11,231 nt of DNA. Source: an uncultured Eubacteriales bacterium. GTDB taxonomy: Bacteria; Bacillota; Clostridia; Oscillospirales; Oscillospiraceae. The position numbers and the translations under genes are program-made. The notes below the pieces were generated by a model. The model was not told where the DNA came from. It made no database searches and was given only the letters and a program-made list of their open reading frames with translations. The stretch covers positions 1 through 11,231 of the forward strand of contig CAJKSU010000081.1 of NCBI GenBank assembly GCA_905202605.1, read 5' to 3'. Below are positions 1 to 6,278 of this stretch, in pieces. The first letter of the stretch is position 1. The number at the start of each line of letters is the position of its first letter.

Positions 1-52
1 ATAGTCCCGAGTTCATCCGTCCCAAGTTGTTTTTTAAGTGTTACCTAATAAA
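1..52. other. AT-rich segment at the ogt truncation point, possible end of an inserted element
   Basis: The leftmost ~50 bases do not continue the methyltransferase reading frame. They are visibly richer in A and T than the neighbouring coding DNA, with a run of six T near position 30. Homology to the Ogt family stops at the Thr-Tyr-Gly around positions 56-61, and a stop codon follows within four codons. A short GGGAC direct repeat on the minus strand can be seen in the segment. This would fit the outer end of an insertion sequence or another recombination junction, but too little is visible to name a family, and no partner inverted repeat or target duplication can be seen. The change in composition is observed; insertion is inferred. 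Confidence 0.35.
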
Positions 53-352
53 ACCGCCATAGGTCGTGGTCTGCCCGTAGGGGATGGTCAGCAGGATCTC
101 CCACACGCTTCTCTGAAATTCAGAGCCTTCCGGATGGAGCGGCGGCAAAAAGTCCGGCTCCTGCCCCGCAAAATAAACGTCCAGCCAACGGACTGCTTCC
201 CTTAAAAGCGGCGTTTCCTGCCGGATATGCTCTGGGGGCAGCTTGCGGGCAAAGTATTTTTGCCCATCGAACCACAGACCGGTCAGCCCGATCTCATCCG
301 CCGCCAGCAGAATGCCGCCCAAGGGCGAATCGTAATGGCAGGTGTATACCAT
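41..352 (-). pseudogene. ogt: Methylated-DNA--protein-cysteine methyltransferase, 3'-truncated
   Basis: The 103 residues match the N-terminal part of the Ogt/MGMT family, which repairs O6-alkylguanine by moving the alkyl group to its own cysteine. Family features are the early YxSPLGG stretch (residues 8-13), the D-x-Y-F-x-G segment and the SEFQRSVWEILLTIPYG block that opens the DNA-binding domain. The frame ends just after Thr-Tyr-Gly. The rest of the helix-turn-helix and the PCHRV active-site motif are therefore missing; full-length members are usually about 150-175 residues. Without the acceptor cysteine the product cannot do repair, so I call it a broken gene. The start at 352 is preferred over an in-frame ATG at 373 because AGGAGG lies seven bases upstream. 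It follows larC by 53 bases with no clear terminator, so it may be the distal gene of the same transcript. Confidence 0.8.
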
Positions 353-405
353 GTTCCTTCCTCCTGTTTCCAAAATGCTTTAGAGCGCTGCGGGAGCTTC
401 ATTTC

Positions 406-1677
406 TTATTTCAGCTGCCTGCGAACCTCCGCCATGCTGAGGTTCTCTTTTTTTGCAATCTCCCGGAGCTGGTCGAATTCCGGCTTTTCCCGCCGGATGC
501 CCCAGCCCTCTGCCCGCTTGACTGTCACCGCGCCCCATGGCGTCTCCTGTTCCGATGCCGATCGAGACAGGAGATACCGCCGATGCGCCGTCTCCCGAAT
601 TCCAAGGGTCGTGGTATGCCGGAACAGCAGCTCCACCATCTTTTCCCGGTGCTCCGGTCGGCACAGGACGCTCAGCAGCACGCCGGGGCGGTTTTTCTTC
701 ATGCCGATGGCAGTGGTATACACGTCCAGCGCTCCTGCCTCCAGCAGCGTCTCCATGGCAAAGCCGATATCCTCCGGGGTCATGTCATCGAGATTGCATT
801 GCAGCTCCAGCACCGTATCCTCCGGCTGCTCCACCGTGCTGCCCAGCATGGCGCGGACGCAGTTGGCCATGGGAAAATCCTTGCTGCCCATGCCGTAGCC
901 GATCCGCTCCACAGCCATTTGGGGCATCGGGCCGAAGGAGGACGCAAAATGCCGCAGCAGCGCCGCCCCGGTGGGGGTGCAAAGCTCCCCGTTGATCTCA
1001 CCGCCATAGCTGGGAATGCCCTGAAGCAAAAACGCCGTGGCCGGAGCCGGAACCGGCAGAATGCCGTGGGCGCAGTGGACATGCCCGGAGCCAACCTGTA
1101 CCGGCGATGCGCAGACCCGATCCGCCCCCAGCTGATCCATCAGCAGGCAAACGCCCACCACATCCGCCACCGCGTCCATGGTTCCCACCTCGTGAAAGTG
1201 GATTTCCTCCACAGGCATGCCGTGGGCATGGCTCTCTGCCTGAGCAATCGAGTCGTACACCGCCGCAGCGTCCTTCCGCACGCTTTCGCTGAGATCGAGA
1301 TGCCCCAGAATGTGCCGGATGTCCCCCATGGAAGCGTGGTGGTGGGAATGGGCGTGGTCATGGTCGTGAGGATGGTCATGATGGTGCTCATGCTCGTGAA
1401 CATGCTCCTCCATGGCATGGTCATGATGATGCTCATGCCCATGGTCGTGGGCATGGTGGTCATGGCTGTGCTCCTCCTGCCCGTTCACCAGCACCCGCAT
1501 ACGCGTTCCCTGAATGCCGCACTTTTCCGTGCGCTCCATCCGATAGGTCACGCCGGGAATGCCCAGCCCGTTGAGCTGCGCCAGCGTCTTTTCCGGATCG
1601 GGCATCAACTCCAGCAGCGCACCCAGCAGCATGTCCCCGGCTGCGCCCATTTTGCACTCCAAATACAGTGTTTTCAT
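406..1677 (-). CDS. larC: LarC, nickel insertion enzyme for the nickel-pincer nucleotide cofactor
   Basis: LarC is the CTP-dependent cyclometallase that inserts nickel into pyridinium-3,5-bisthiocarboxylic acid mononucleotide, giving the NPN cofactor of lactate racemase. The 423 residues show the family landmarks in order: N-terminal YLECKMGAAGDM (residues 5-16), a histidine-rich insert (70-114), HFHEVGTMDAV (160-170), GSGHVHCAHGILPVPAPAT (197-215) and a C-terminal domain beginning around CNLDDMTPEDIG. In Lactobacillus plantarum larC is split and joined by a programmed frameshift; here both domains lie in one uninterrupted frame. The start overlaps the larB stop (ATGA), with AGGAGG six bases upstream. 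It is the third Lar enzyme of the operon and likely cytoplasmic. Identity is very secure. Confidence 0.97.
   Translation of the reverse strand: MKTLYLECKMGAAGDMLLGALLELMPDPEKTLAQLNGLGIPGVTYRMERTEKCGIQGTRMRVLVNGQEEHSHDHHAHDHGHEHHHDHAMEEHVHEHEHHHDHPHDHDHAHSHHHASMGDIRHILGHLDLSESVRKDAAAVYDSIAQAESHAHGMPVEEIHFHEVGTMDAVADVVGVCLLMDQLGADRVCASPVQVGSGHVHCAHGILPVPAPATAFLLQGIPSYGGEINGELCTPTGAALLRHFASSFGPMPQMAVERIGYGMGSKDFPMANCVRAMLGSTVEQPEDTVLELQCNLDDMTPEDIGFAMETLLEAGALDVYTTAIGMKKNRPGVLLSVLCRPEHREKMVELLFRHTTTLGIRETAHRRYLLSRSASEQETPWGAVTVKRAEGWGIRREKPEFDQLREIAKKENLSMAEVRRQLK
1336..1470 (-). repeat. Low-complexity histidine-rich coding tract inside larC
   Basis: This stretch encodes LarC residues 70-114, of which 25 of 45 are histidine, mostly in His-Asp, His-Glu and His-His steps. 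At DNA level it is a run of CAT/CAC alternating with GAT/GAG, read on the plus strand as repeated catg and tggtc blocks. Such inserts are known in nickel and zinc handling proteins as metal-binding or storage segments. Its length could vary between strains by slippage. Confidence 0.9.
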
Positions 1678-2435
1678 TCGTTTCCTCCTATATGCGCAAT
1701 CATGCTGGCAAGGTAGCCAGCCCCAAAGCCGTTGTCAATATTCACCACACTGGTGCCGCTGGCACAGGAATTGAGCATGCTGAGCAGCGCCGACAGGCCG
1801 CCAAAATTCGCCCCATAGCCCACGGAGGTCGGCACTGCGATCACCGGACAGTCCGCAAGGCCGCCGATGACGCTGGCAAGCGCCCCCTCCATGCCCGCAA
1901 TGGCAATGATGACTCTGGCGCTCATAATCACGTCCAACCGGCTCAGCAGCCGATGCAGCCCCGCAACGCCCACGTCATAGAGCCGCACCACCTGATTGCC
2001 CAGCGCCTCGGCGGTGAGCGCCGCCTCCTCCGCCACAGGGACGTCTGAGGTTCCGCCGGTTGCCACCACAATGGTTCCCTTTCCGGTCACCGGAGGCATT
2101 TCCCCCACGATGCCCACTCGGCTCATTTCATCATAGCGGAGCGGAAGCGCTTCCCCCACTACCGCCGCCTTTTCCGCGTCCATCCGGGTAATGAGAATGG
2201 TTTTCTGCCCCCGCTGATACATGGCCTCGGCAATATCCCGGATCTGCTGCGCCGTTTTCCCCGCACCGTAGATCACCTCGGCAGCCCCCTGCCGCAGCCC
2301 CCGGTGGGAATCGATCTTCGCAAAGCCAAGATCCTCATAGGGCGCTTCCTTTAATTTGAGCAGTGCGTCGTCCACGCTCATACAGCCCTCTGCCACCTGC
2401 TCCAGCATGGCTCTGATCTCCTGCTGCTCCATCAT
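1674..2435 (-). CDS. larB: LarB, NaAD carboxylase/hydrolase of nickel-pincer cofactor synthesis
   Basis: LarB catalyses the first committed step: it carboxylates the pyridinium ring of nicotinic acid adenine dinucleotide and releases AMP, giving pyridinium-3,5-biscarboxylic acid mononucleotide. The 253 residues carry the N-terminal block DSHRGLRQG...VIYGAGKT (42-61). A PurE-like domain follows with ATGGTSDVPVAEEA (125-138), AGMEGALASVIGG (180-192) and PTSVGYGANFGGLSALL (202-218). Cys224 in the NSCASG loop is the likely counterpart of the catalytic cysteine described in the Lactobacillus enzyme. The start overlaps the larE stop as ATGA. A second ATG one codon downstream is at a better distance from the GGAGG, so the first methionine may not be used. 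It overlaps larC by four bases, which points to translational coupling. Confidence 0.97.
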   Translation of the reverse strand: MMEQQEIRAMLEQVAEGCMSVDDALLKLKEAPYEDLGFAKIDSHRGLRQGAAEVIYGAGKTAQQIRDIAEAMYQRGQKTILITRMDAEKAAVVGEALPLRYDEMSRVGIVGEMPPVTGKGTIVVATGGTSDVPVAEEAALTAEALGNQVVRLYDVGVAGLHRLLSRLDVIMSARVIIAIAGMEGALASVIGGLADCPVIAVPTSVGYGANFGGLSALLSMLNSCASGTSVVNIDNGFGAGYLASMIAHIGGNE

Positions 2436-3169
2436 CGTCCCTCCAGATCCAGAAATACCCCCTGAAACAGCGGGCAGAGCTGCTCCAGAAGCTCATACCG
2501 CATCGTAAGCCCCCGTTCCATCTGGCTTTCCGGCAGCTGAATCCGTGCCGCACCATGATAGACCCGTACCCGAAAATCCGTAAAGCCCAGCCGGAACAGC
2601 GCCCTTTCAGCCTGCTCCACCCTTTGCAGTCCCTCCGCGGTGATCTCCGTCCCCGCCGGGAACCGGGTAGCGAGACAGGCATAGGCGGGCTTATTCCATG
2701 TAAACAGCCCCGCCTCTCTGGATTTTTCCCGAATCTCCTGCTTGGTCAGGCCGCACAGCCGCAGGGGCGAAAGCACCTGCATCTCCTGAAGCGCCTTCAT
2801 GCCGGGGCGATCCCCGGCATCGTCCGAGACGTTGGTGCCGTCGATGATGGTAGCATAGCCGTCCTGCTTTGCCCGCTCCACCAGCGCCCCGAACAGCGCC
2901 GTTTTGCAGTAATAGCAGCGGTTCGGGGGATTGAACCCCGCCGCAGGCAGTACGTCGTAATGGAGCACCGTCAGCTTTGCCCCCAGCTGCTCCCCCAGCT
3001 TTAATGCGTCCTCCAGCTCAAATTCCGGCTGAAACTGGGTTTTGGCGAAATATGCCTGCACATCTGCTCCGGCCCGCATGGCGGCATAGAGCAGATAGGA
3101 GGAATCTACGCCGCCGGAAAACCCCAGTGCCACCTTGGGGTGCGCCTGAAAAAACTCATCGAGCGTCAT
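2432..3169 (-). CDS. larE: LarE, ATP-dependent sulfur transferase of nickel-pincer cofactor synthesis (three-cysteine type)
   Basis: LarE adenylates the two carboxylates made by LarB and converts them to thiocarboxylates. The 245 residues start with a PP-loop ATPase domain (SGGVDSS, residues 18-24), then DGTN (110-113) and the SPL (134-136). Three cysteines stand out: Cys85 and Cys88 in NRCYYCK, and Cys165 in YACLATRFP. The Lactobacillus enzyme sacrifices the single cysteine equivalent to Cys165. Homologues that also carry the CxxC pair have been reported to hold an iron-sulfur cluster that can pass sulfide catalytically, and this protein belongs to that pattern. A longer frame from a TTG at 3193 exists, but the ATG at 3169 overlaps the cbiO stop as ATGA and has AGGAG seven bases upstream, so it is chosen. 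Confidence 0.95.
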   Translation of the reverse strand: MTLDEFFQAHPKVALGFSGGVDSSYLLYAAMRAGADVQAYFAKTQFQPEFELEDALKLGEQLGAKLTVLHYDVLPAAGFNPPNRCYYCKTALFGALVERAKQDGYATIIDGTNVSDDAGDRPGMKALQEMQVLSPLRLCGLTKQEIREKSREAGLFTWNKPAYACLATRFPAGTEITAEGLQRVEQAERALFRLGFTDFRVRVYHGAARIQLPESQMERGLTMRYELLEQLCPLFQGVFLDLEGR

Positions 3170-3921
3170 TCTCTGACTCCTTTCCCGATCCAATCGGTGC
3201 AGATGGCCTCTACGCCGGCTGCATCCATTTTTTCTTCGTCAAACAGTAATTCCGCCGGACTGCCCTGCAAAAACACCCGCCCCTCTGACAGGATCAGCGC
3301 CTCCGTGCAGGTCTCCAGTGCAAAGCTCAGGTCATGGGTCGCCACCAGCATGGTCTGATTCAGCTCGTTCATGGCGACGATCAGCCGCCGTCTGGCCTTG
3401 GGATCCAGAAACGCCGTGGGTTCATCCAGCAGCAGCACCTTCGGCTCCATGGTCAGCACCGTTGCCAGCGCCGCCATGCGCTTCTCGCCGCCGCTCAGGC
3501 GCTGAGCCTGACGTTCCCGCAGAGCAGAAATGCCCAGCTGCTCCAGCGTTTTCTCTGTGCGCCGCTGCACTTCATCATCAGACAGCCCCATGTTTTGCAG
3601 GCCAAAGGCCACATTCTGATAGACCGTGGGCAGGAACAGCTGATCGTCCGGGTTCTGAAACACCACGCCCATGGCTTGCCGAATCTCCGGCAGCGTCTTT
3701 TCATTCAGAACCGTGCCGTCCACCGTAACGGTTCCGGCGCCCCGGAGGAGTCCCACCAGCGTCCGGAGCAGGGTTGTTTTCCCCGCGCCGTTGGCGCCGA
3801 TCAGGGCGCAGCGGCTCCCCGGCTTCAGGTGAAAACTCACATCGCAGAGCCCTCTTGTGCCGCCGGGATAGGTCACCGACAGCCCCTTTACATCCAGTAT
3901 GATAACACACCTCCCAGCCAT
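3166..3921 (-). CDS. cbiO: ECF transporter ATPase, CbiO/LarO type (nickel/cobalt)
   Basis: This is the ATP-hydrolysing subunit of an energy-coupling-factor metal importer. From the chosen start it has 251 residues: Walker A GANGAGKTT (42-50), Q-loop Gln89, signature LSGGE (142-146), Walker B LLLDEP (163-168) and switch His196. FQNPDDQLF after the Q-loop is typical of the CbiO/EcfA group. It follows cbiQ with a 34-base overlap and shares an ATGA junction with larE, so transporter and cofactor enzymes are made from one message. The start is uncertain: ATG at 3921 has only a weak ribosome site, although conserved sequence begins a few residues later. The frame stays open to 4044, but that extension lies wholly inside cbiQ and looks non-homologous. 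Nickel rather than cobalt is inferred from the lar neighbours. Confidence 0.93.
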   Translation of the reverse strand: MAGRCVIILDVKGLSVTYPGGTRGLCDVSFHLKPGSRCALIGANGAGKTTLLRTLVGLLRGAGTVTVDGTVLNEKTLPEIRQAMGVVFQNPDDQLFLPTVYQNVAFGLQNMGLSDDEVQRRTEKTLEQLGISALRERQAQRLSGGEKRMAALATVLTMEPKVLLLDEPTAFLDPKARRRLIVAMNELNQTMLVATHDLSFALETCTEALILSEGRVFLQGSPAELLFDEEKMDAAGVEAICTDWIGKGVRE

Positions 3922-4697
3922 CCGGCAACATCCGCCAGACGAAATAATACCGAGCTGCCCACTGCTGCCAGCAGGAACAGGAGATCCCCGGCAGTCAGCT
4001 TCTGCGCCGTTCCCCGGCTCCAACGGCTTCCATAGCCCCGGCACTCCATCGCCCCATAGATCCGCTCCGCCCGGTCAAAGCTGCGGAGCAGCAGACTGCC
4101 CGCCAGCGGCCCCATATGCCGCATTTCCAGCCCCTTCTTTCCGGGGGCGCGGAGGTGATAGGCGTCGGACAGGCTCCCGGCCTCCTCCATCAAAACACCG
4201 ATATACCGATACGTCATTTCCAGCAGGGCAATGAGCATCCCCGGAAAATGCAGCCGCCGCAGCAGACCGGTGAGCCGGGAAAAGGGCGTGGTACCGATCA
4301 AAATCAGCACCGCCGCCACGGACAACACCGCCCGCAGCACGATTCCCAGACAGGAAATCATGCCCGCTGTAACGGGAACTGTCCCCAGACTGAGTACCAC
4401 CTGCCGCTGAACAATCAGATTCCCAACGCCGATGAACAGGCAAAAGGGCAGCACCAGCAGACATCGTCGGAGCATCATCCCCAGCGGCAGCTCCCCCAGA
4501 GCAATCAGCACTATGGGATACCAGACAAATGCCGCCATCCGTCCCAGCGCCGCCGGGGGCAGGGACAACAGGCATATAAGATACCCGATACACCCCGCCA
4601 GCTTCACGCCGGGATGCAGCCGGTGGAGGATCGTATTTCCCTCGGCAAGCGTCTCCAGCCGGTACAGCTCCCGCGTTTTGCCGTATATATCCGCCAT
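3888..4697 (-). CDS. cbiQ: ECF transporter transmembrane coupling subunit, CbiQ/LarQ type
   Basis: CbiQ is the membrane T-component that couples the two ATPase subunits to the metal-binding CbiM subunit. The 269 residues show several hydrophobic segments (about 31-50, 56-70, 80-95, 108-137 and 236-266). The cytoplasmic coupling region carries degenerate copies of the two family Ala-Arg-Gly motifs: RAPG at 183-186 and ECRG at 218-221. The pattern HPGVKL near residue 28 is a usual family entry point. The start lies one base after the cbiM stop, and the end overlaps cbiO by 34 bases. The first coupling motif differs from the usual ARG, which is common in one of the two helices. Role is secure as to family; the metal is inferred from context. 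Confidence 0.94.
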   Translation of the reverse strand: MADIYGKTRELYRLETLAEGNTILHRLHPGVKLAGCIGYLICLLSLPPAALGRMAAFVWYPIVLIALGELPLGMMLRRCLLVLPFCLFIGVGNLIVQRQVVLSLGTVPVTAGMISCLGIVLRAVLSVAAVLILIGTTPFSRLTGLLRRLHFPGMLIALLEMTYRYIGVLMEEAGSLSDAYHLRAPGKKGLEMRHMGPLAGSLLLRSFDRAERIYGAMECRGYGSRWSRGTAQKLTAGDLLFLLAAVGSSVLFRLADVAGWLGGVLSYWM

Positions 4698-4698
4698 G

Positions 4699-5712
4699 CT
4701 ACGTTCTTTCCTGTTCGGTCTTTCGGTTCCGGCGGCGCTTTACCAGCACAATGCCGCCCCCAACGCCGCCCGCCAGCAGGAAGGTCATACCGGCGCCCAG
4801 AACGCCTGCCAGCGATGTGCTGGCCTGCTCATTGTCCACCGGTGCCGCATAATCCGGCATCTGTGCCGTTTTTTCCTGAATTTCCGCAGCCTTTTCCAGC
4901 ACTGCGCCCTGTGCCTCCAGCTCCGCCGTACCGGCGGTTTTCTCCATGGCCCATTCGAGGCCATCGGGCAGACCGGAGGCAGCCAGACTCAGTCCCCCTG
5001 CCACCAGCACTGCCGCCAAGGCGAGGGCTGCGGCGGTTTTCCACACCGGGCGAGGCTGGACGCTATCCTCCGCACCGTCCAAAAGCTCCGGGCGAGCCGC
5101 ATAGACCGTCATAAGGACACCGCCGGTGACAATGCCCTCCACCAGACCGATTGCCAGATGAATGGGCTGCATCAGCAGCACAAAGGTGGAAAAGGGCAGC
5201 GCCGTAATGCCGGAGGCCGTGGTTTCCAGCACCACGCCGAACGCCCCCAGCTGCAGTCCCACCACCGCCGACAGCACCGATGCCGCCATGAGCCGCCCCT
5301 TGGTCTTTTTCTTTCCGAACAGCCTTCGGAACACCAGCGGATACACCACAAGACAGGGCAGCACGCCCATATTGAAGATGTTGCATCCCAGCGCCAGCAA
5401 ACCGCCGTCGGCAAACATCAGGCACTGGATCACCAGCACCGCCGCAATGGTCAGCAGCGCCGCAGGGCCGCCCAGCAGTCCCGCCAGCAGCACGCCGCCG
5501 CCGATGTGTCCGCTGGAGCCGGTGCCGGGAATCGTAAAGTTAATCATCTGCGCCGCAAATACAAACGCGCCGGCAACCGCCATGATTGGAAGCTTCCGCC
5601 GCTCAGCTGCGCCGCACTTCATCTTGACCGCCGAATAGACCAGCGCACCGGCGCTGACGGCACACATTGCGCCTCCCACACCGGGAGACAGCAGAGCATC
5701 TGCCATATGCAT
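4699..5712 (-). CDS. cbiM: ECF metal transporter substrate-binding subunit, CbiM/NikM with C-terminal PDGLE region
   Basis: This is the membrane protein that selects Ni2+ or Co2+ for the importer. It begins MHMADALLSP; in solved NikM structures the free N-terminus, His2 and a histidine near residue 67 bind the metal, and here His2 and His69 (SSGHIGGG) are in place. The start codon is therefore fixed by function as well as by a GGAGG eight bases upstream. About seven membrane segments follow to residue ~205, including QPIHLAIGLVEGIVT (182-196). A linker with one more membrane segment leads to PDGLEWA (249-255), the CbiN/NikN-related PDGLE motif. A last membrane segment lies near 305-325 with a basic tail. 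The 337-residue length fits an M-N fusion, so no separate N gene is needed. Confidence 0.94.
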   Translation of the reverse strand: MHMADALLSPGVGGAMCAVSAGALVYSAVKMKCGAAERRKLPIMAVAGAFVFAAQMINFTIPGTGSSGHIGGGVLLAGLLGGPAALLTIAAVLVIQCLMFADGGLLALGCNIFNMGVLPCLVVYPLVFRRLFGKKKTKGRLMAASVLSAVVGLQLGAFGVVLETTASGITALPFSTFVLLMQPIHLAIGLVEGIVTGGVLMTVYAARPELLDGAEDSVQPRPVWKTAAALALAAVLVAGGLSLAASGLPDGLEWAMEKTAGTAELEAQGAVLEKAAEIQEKTAQMPDYAAPVDNEQASTSLAGVLGAGMTFLLAGGVGGGIVLVKRRRNRKTEQERT

Positions 5713-5858
5713 CGTTCATTCCTCCATAAAATACAAAAATTGCCAGAATGGCGCACGCTTCTTCAAAAGCGTCACTGCCTTCCTGACAATGTAGTTTCCG
5801 CTCTTATGGGTTCATGCCGCCCCGGCTCCGCCGGGCATCCGCCGCTTCCTGCGGCAGC
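5713..5858 (-). promoter_or_regulatory. Hairpin-rich leader upstream of cbiM
   Basis: The 146 bases between the DUF3842 gene and cbiM hold five possible hairpins on the minus strand. In transcript order they are 5857-5839 (7 bp, loop AGGAA, beginning one base after the DUF3842 stop), 5835-5821 (CCCGGC/GCCGGG), 5791-5773 (CATTGTC/GGCAGTG, two U-G pairs), 5772-5755 (ACGCTT/AAGCGT) and 5752-5742 (GCCA/TGGC). The last is followed by five U and an AT-rich run just before the cbiM ribosome site. The U-G pairs would be mismatches on the plus strand, so the fold suits a minus-strand RNA. A leader that controls readthrough into the metal importer is possible. I do not see the conserved core of the cobalamin or NiCo riboswitch, and a dispersed intergenic repeat is an equally fair reading. 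Confidence 0.45.
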
Positions 5859-6263
5859 TTAACGCTCGATTTCGATCAGCCGGACAGCCGCTTGGATCAG
5901 CTGCCCCATGGGGAGATTCTGGGTTCCCGCCACCAGATTATCGCAGTGGTTCACCGGAATCAGAATCCGCTTGGCGCCGCTCTGCCCCACTGCCAGCGCC
6001 ATGGCGGGGGTGATCTCCCCATACAGCGCATCGGCGATGACAATACCGATGGGGCCGATGATATAGTCGGCATGCCTTGCGCCCACCACCACGGCGTTTT
6101 CCCCGGTGGCAGAGATGTCCGCTCCGGCCTTCCGCATATTGGCGGTGGCAACGGAGTTCGTCCCTACGGCACGCACCCGCACCTGCGGCAGGCGCTCCTT
6201 GATCTCCTGCACAATGCCCCGGCCCATGCCGCCGCCCTGACCGTCGATCACAAGAATCTCCAT
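5859..6263 (-). CDS. DUF3842 family protein of unknown function
   Basis: The 134-residue product matches the DUF3842 family of Firmicutes, which has no assigned function. Visible landmarks are an N-terminal beta strand and glycine loop (ILVIDGQGGGMGRGIV, residues 3-18), AVGTNSVATANMRKAGADISATGENA (32-57), YIIGPIGIVIADALYGEITPAMA (67-89) and LIPVNHCDN (101-109). The glycine loop after a first strand resembles a Rossmann-like nucleotide or cofactor site, which is inference. No signal peptide or membrane segment is seen, so it should be cytoplasmic. The start at 6263 has GGGAGG eight bases upstream; the frame is open to 6359, but that part looks non-coding. It lies 146 bases ahead of the nickel importer on the same strand and is the first gene of the module, so a link to nickel or NPN metabolism is suggested but unproven. 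Confidence 0.85.
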   Translation of the reverse strand: MEILVIDGQGGGMGRGIVQEIKERLPQVRVRAVGTNSVATANMRKAGADISATGENAVVVGARHADYIIGPIGIVIADALYGEITPAMALAVGQSGAKRILIPVNHCDNLVAGTQNLPMGQLIQAAVRLIEIER

Positions 6264-6278
6264 GTTCCATTCCTCCCT

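Noticed and set aside
1336..1470. Tandem-repeat appearance that could suggest a CRISPR array or minisatellite
   Set aside because: There are no constant repeats with unique spacers, and the frame reads through as the LarC histidine tract.
583..1716. Plus-strand frame of 377 codons opposite larC
   Set aside because: It is the complement of larC. Its Met/Val-rich middle is only the reverse reading of the histidine codons.
3922..4044. N-terminal extension of CbiO from an ATG at 4044
   Set aside because: The extra 41 residues lie inside cbiQ, are Gly/Ser/Pro-rich and have no ABC-ATPase character. The conserved region starts after 3921.
3166..5712. Cobalt uptake for vitamin B12 synthesis as the role of the transporter
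   Set aside because: CbiMQO families carry either metal, but the overlap with larE-larB-larC points to nickel, and no cobalamin gene is present in the window.
5713..5858. Cobalamin or NiCo riboswitch before cbiM
   Set aside because: The context would suit one, but I could not find the conserved core bases of either class. I kept it only as an unnamed structured leader.
4432..5862. Long plus-strand open frame (476 codons) across cbiM and cbiQ
   Set aside because: It lies opposite two well-recognised membrane-protein genes, its translation is rich in Arg, His, Pro and Gln as expected for the complement of GC-rich codons, and it resembles no family I know.
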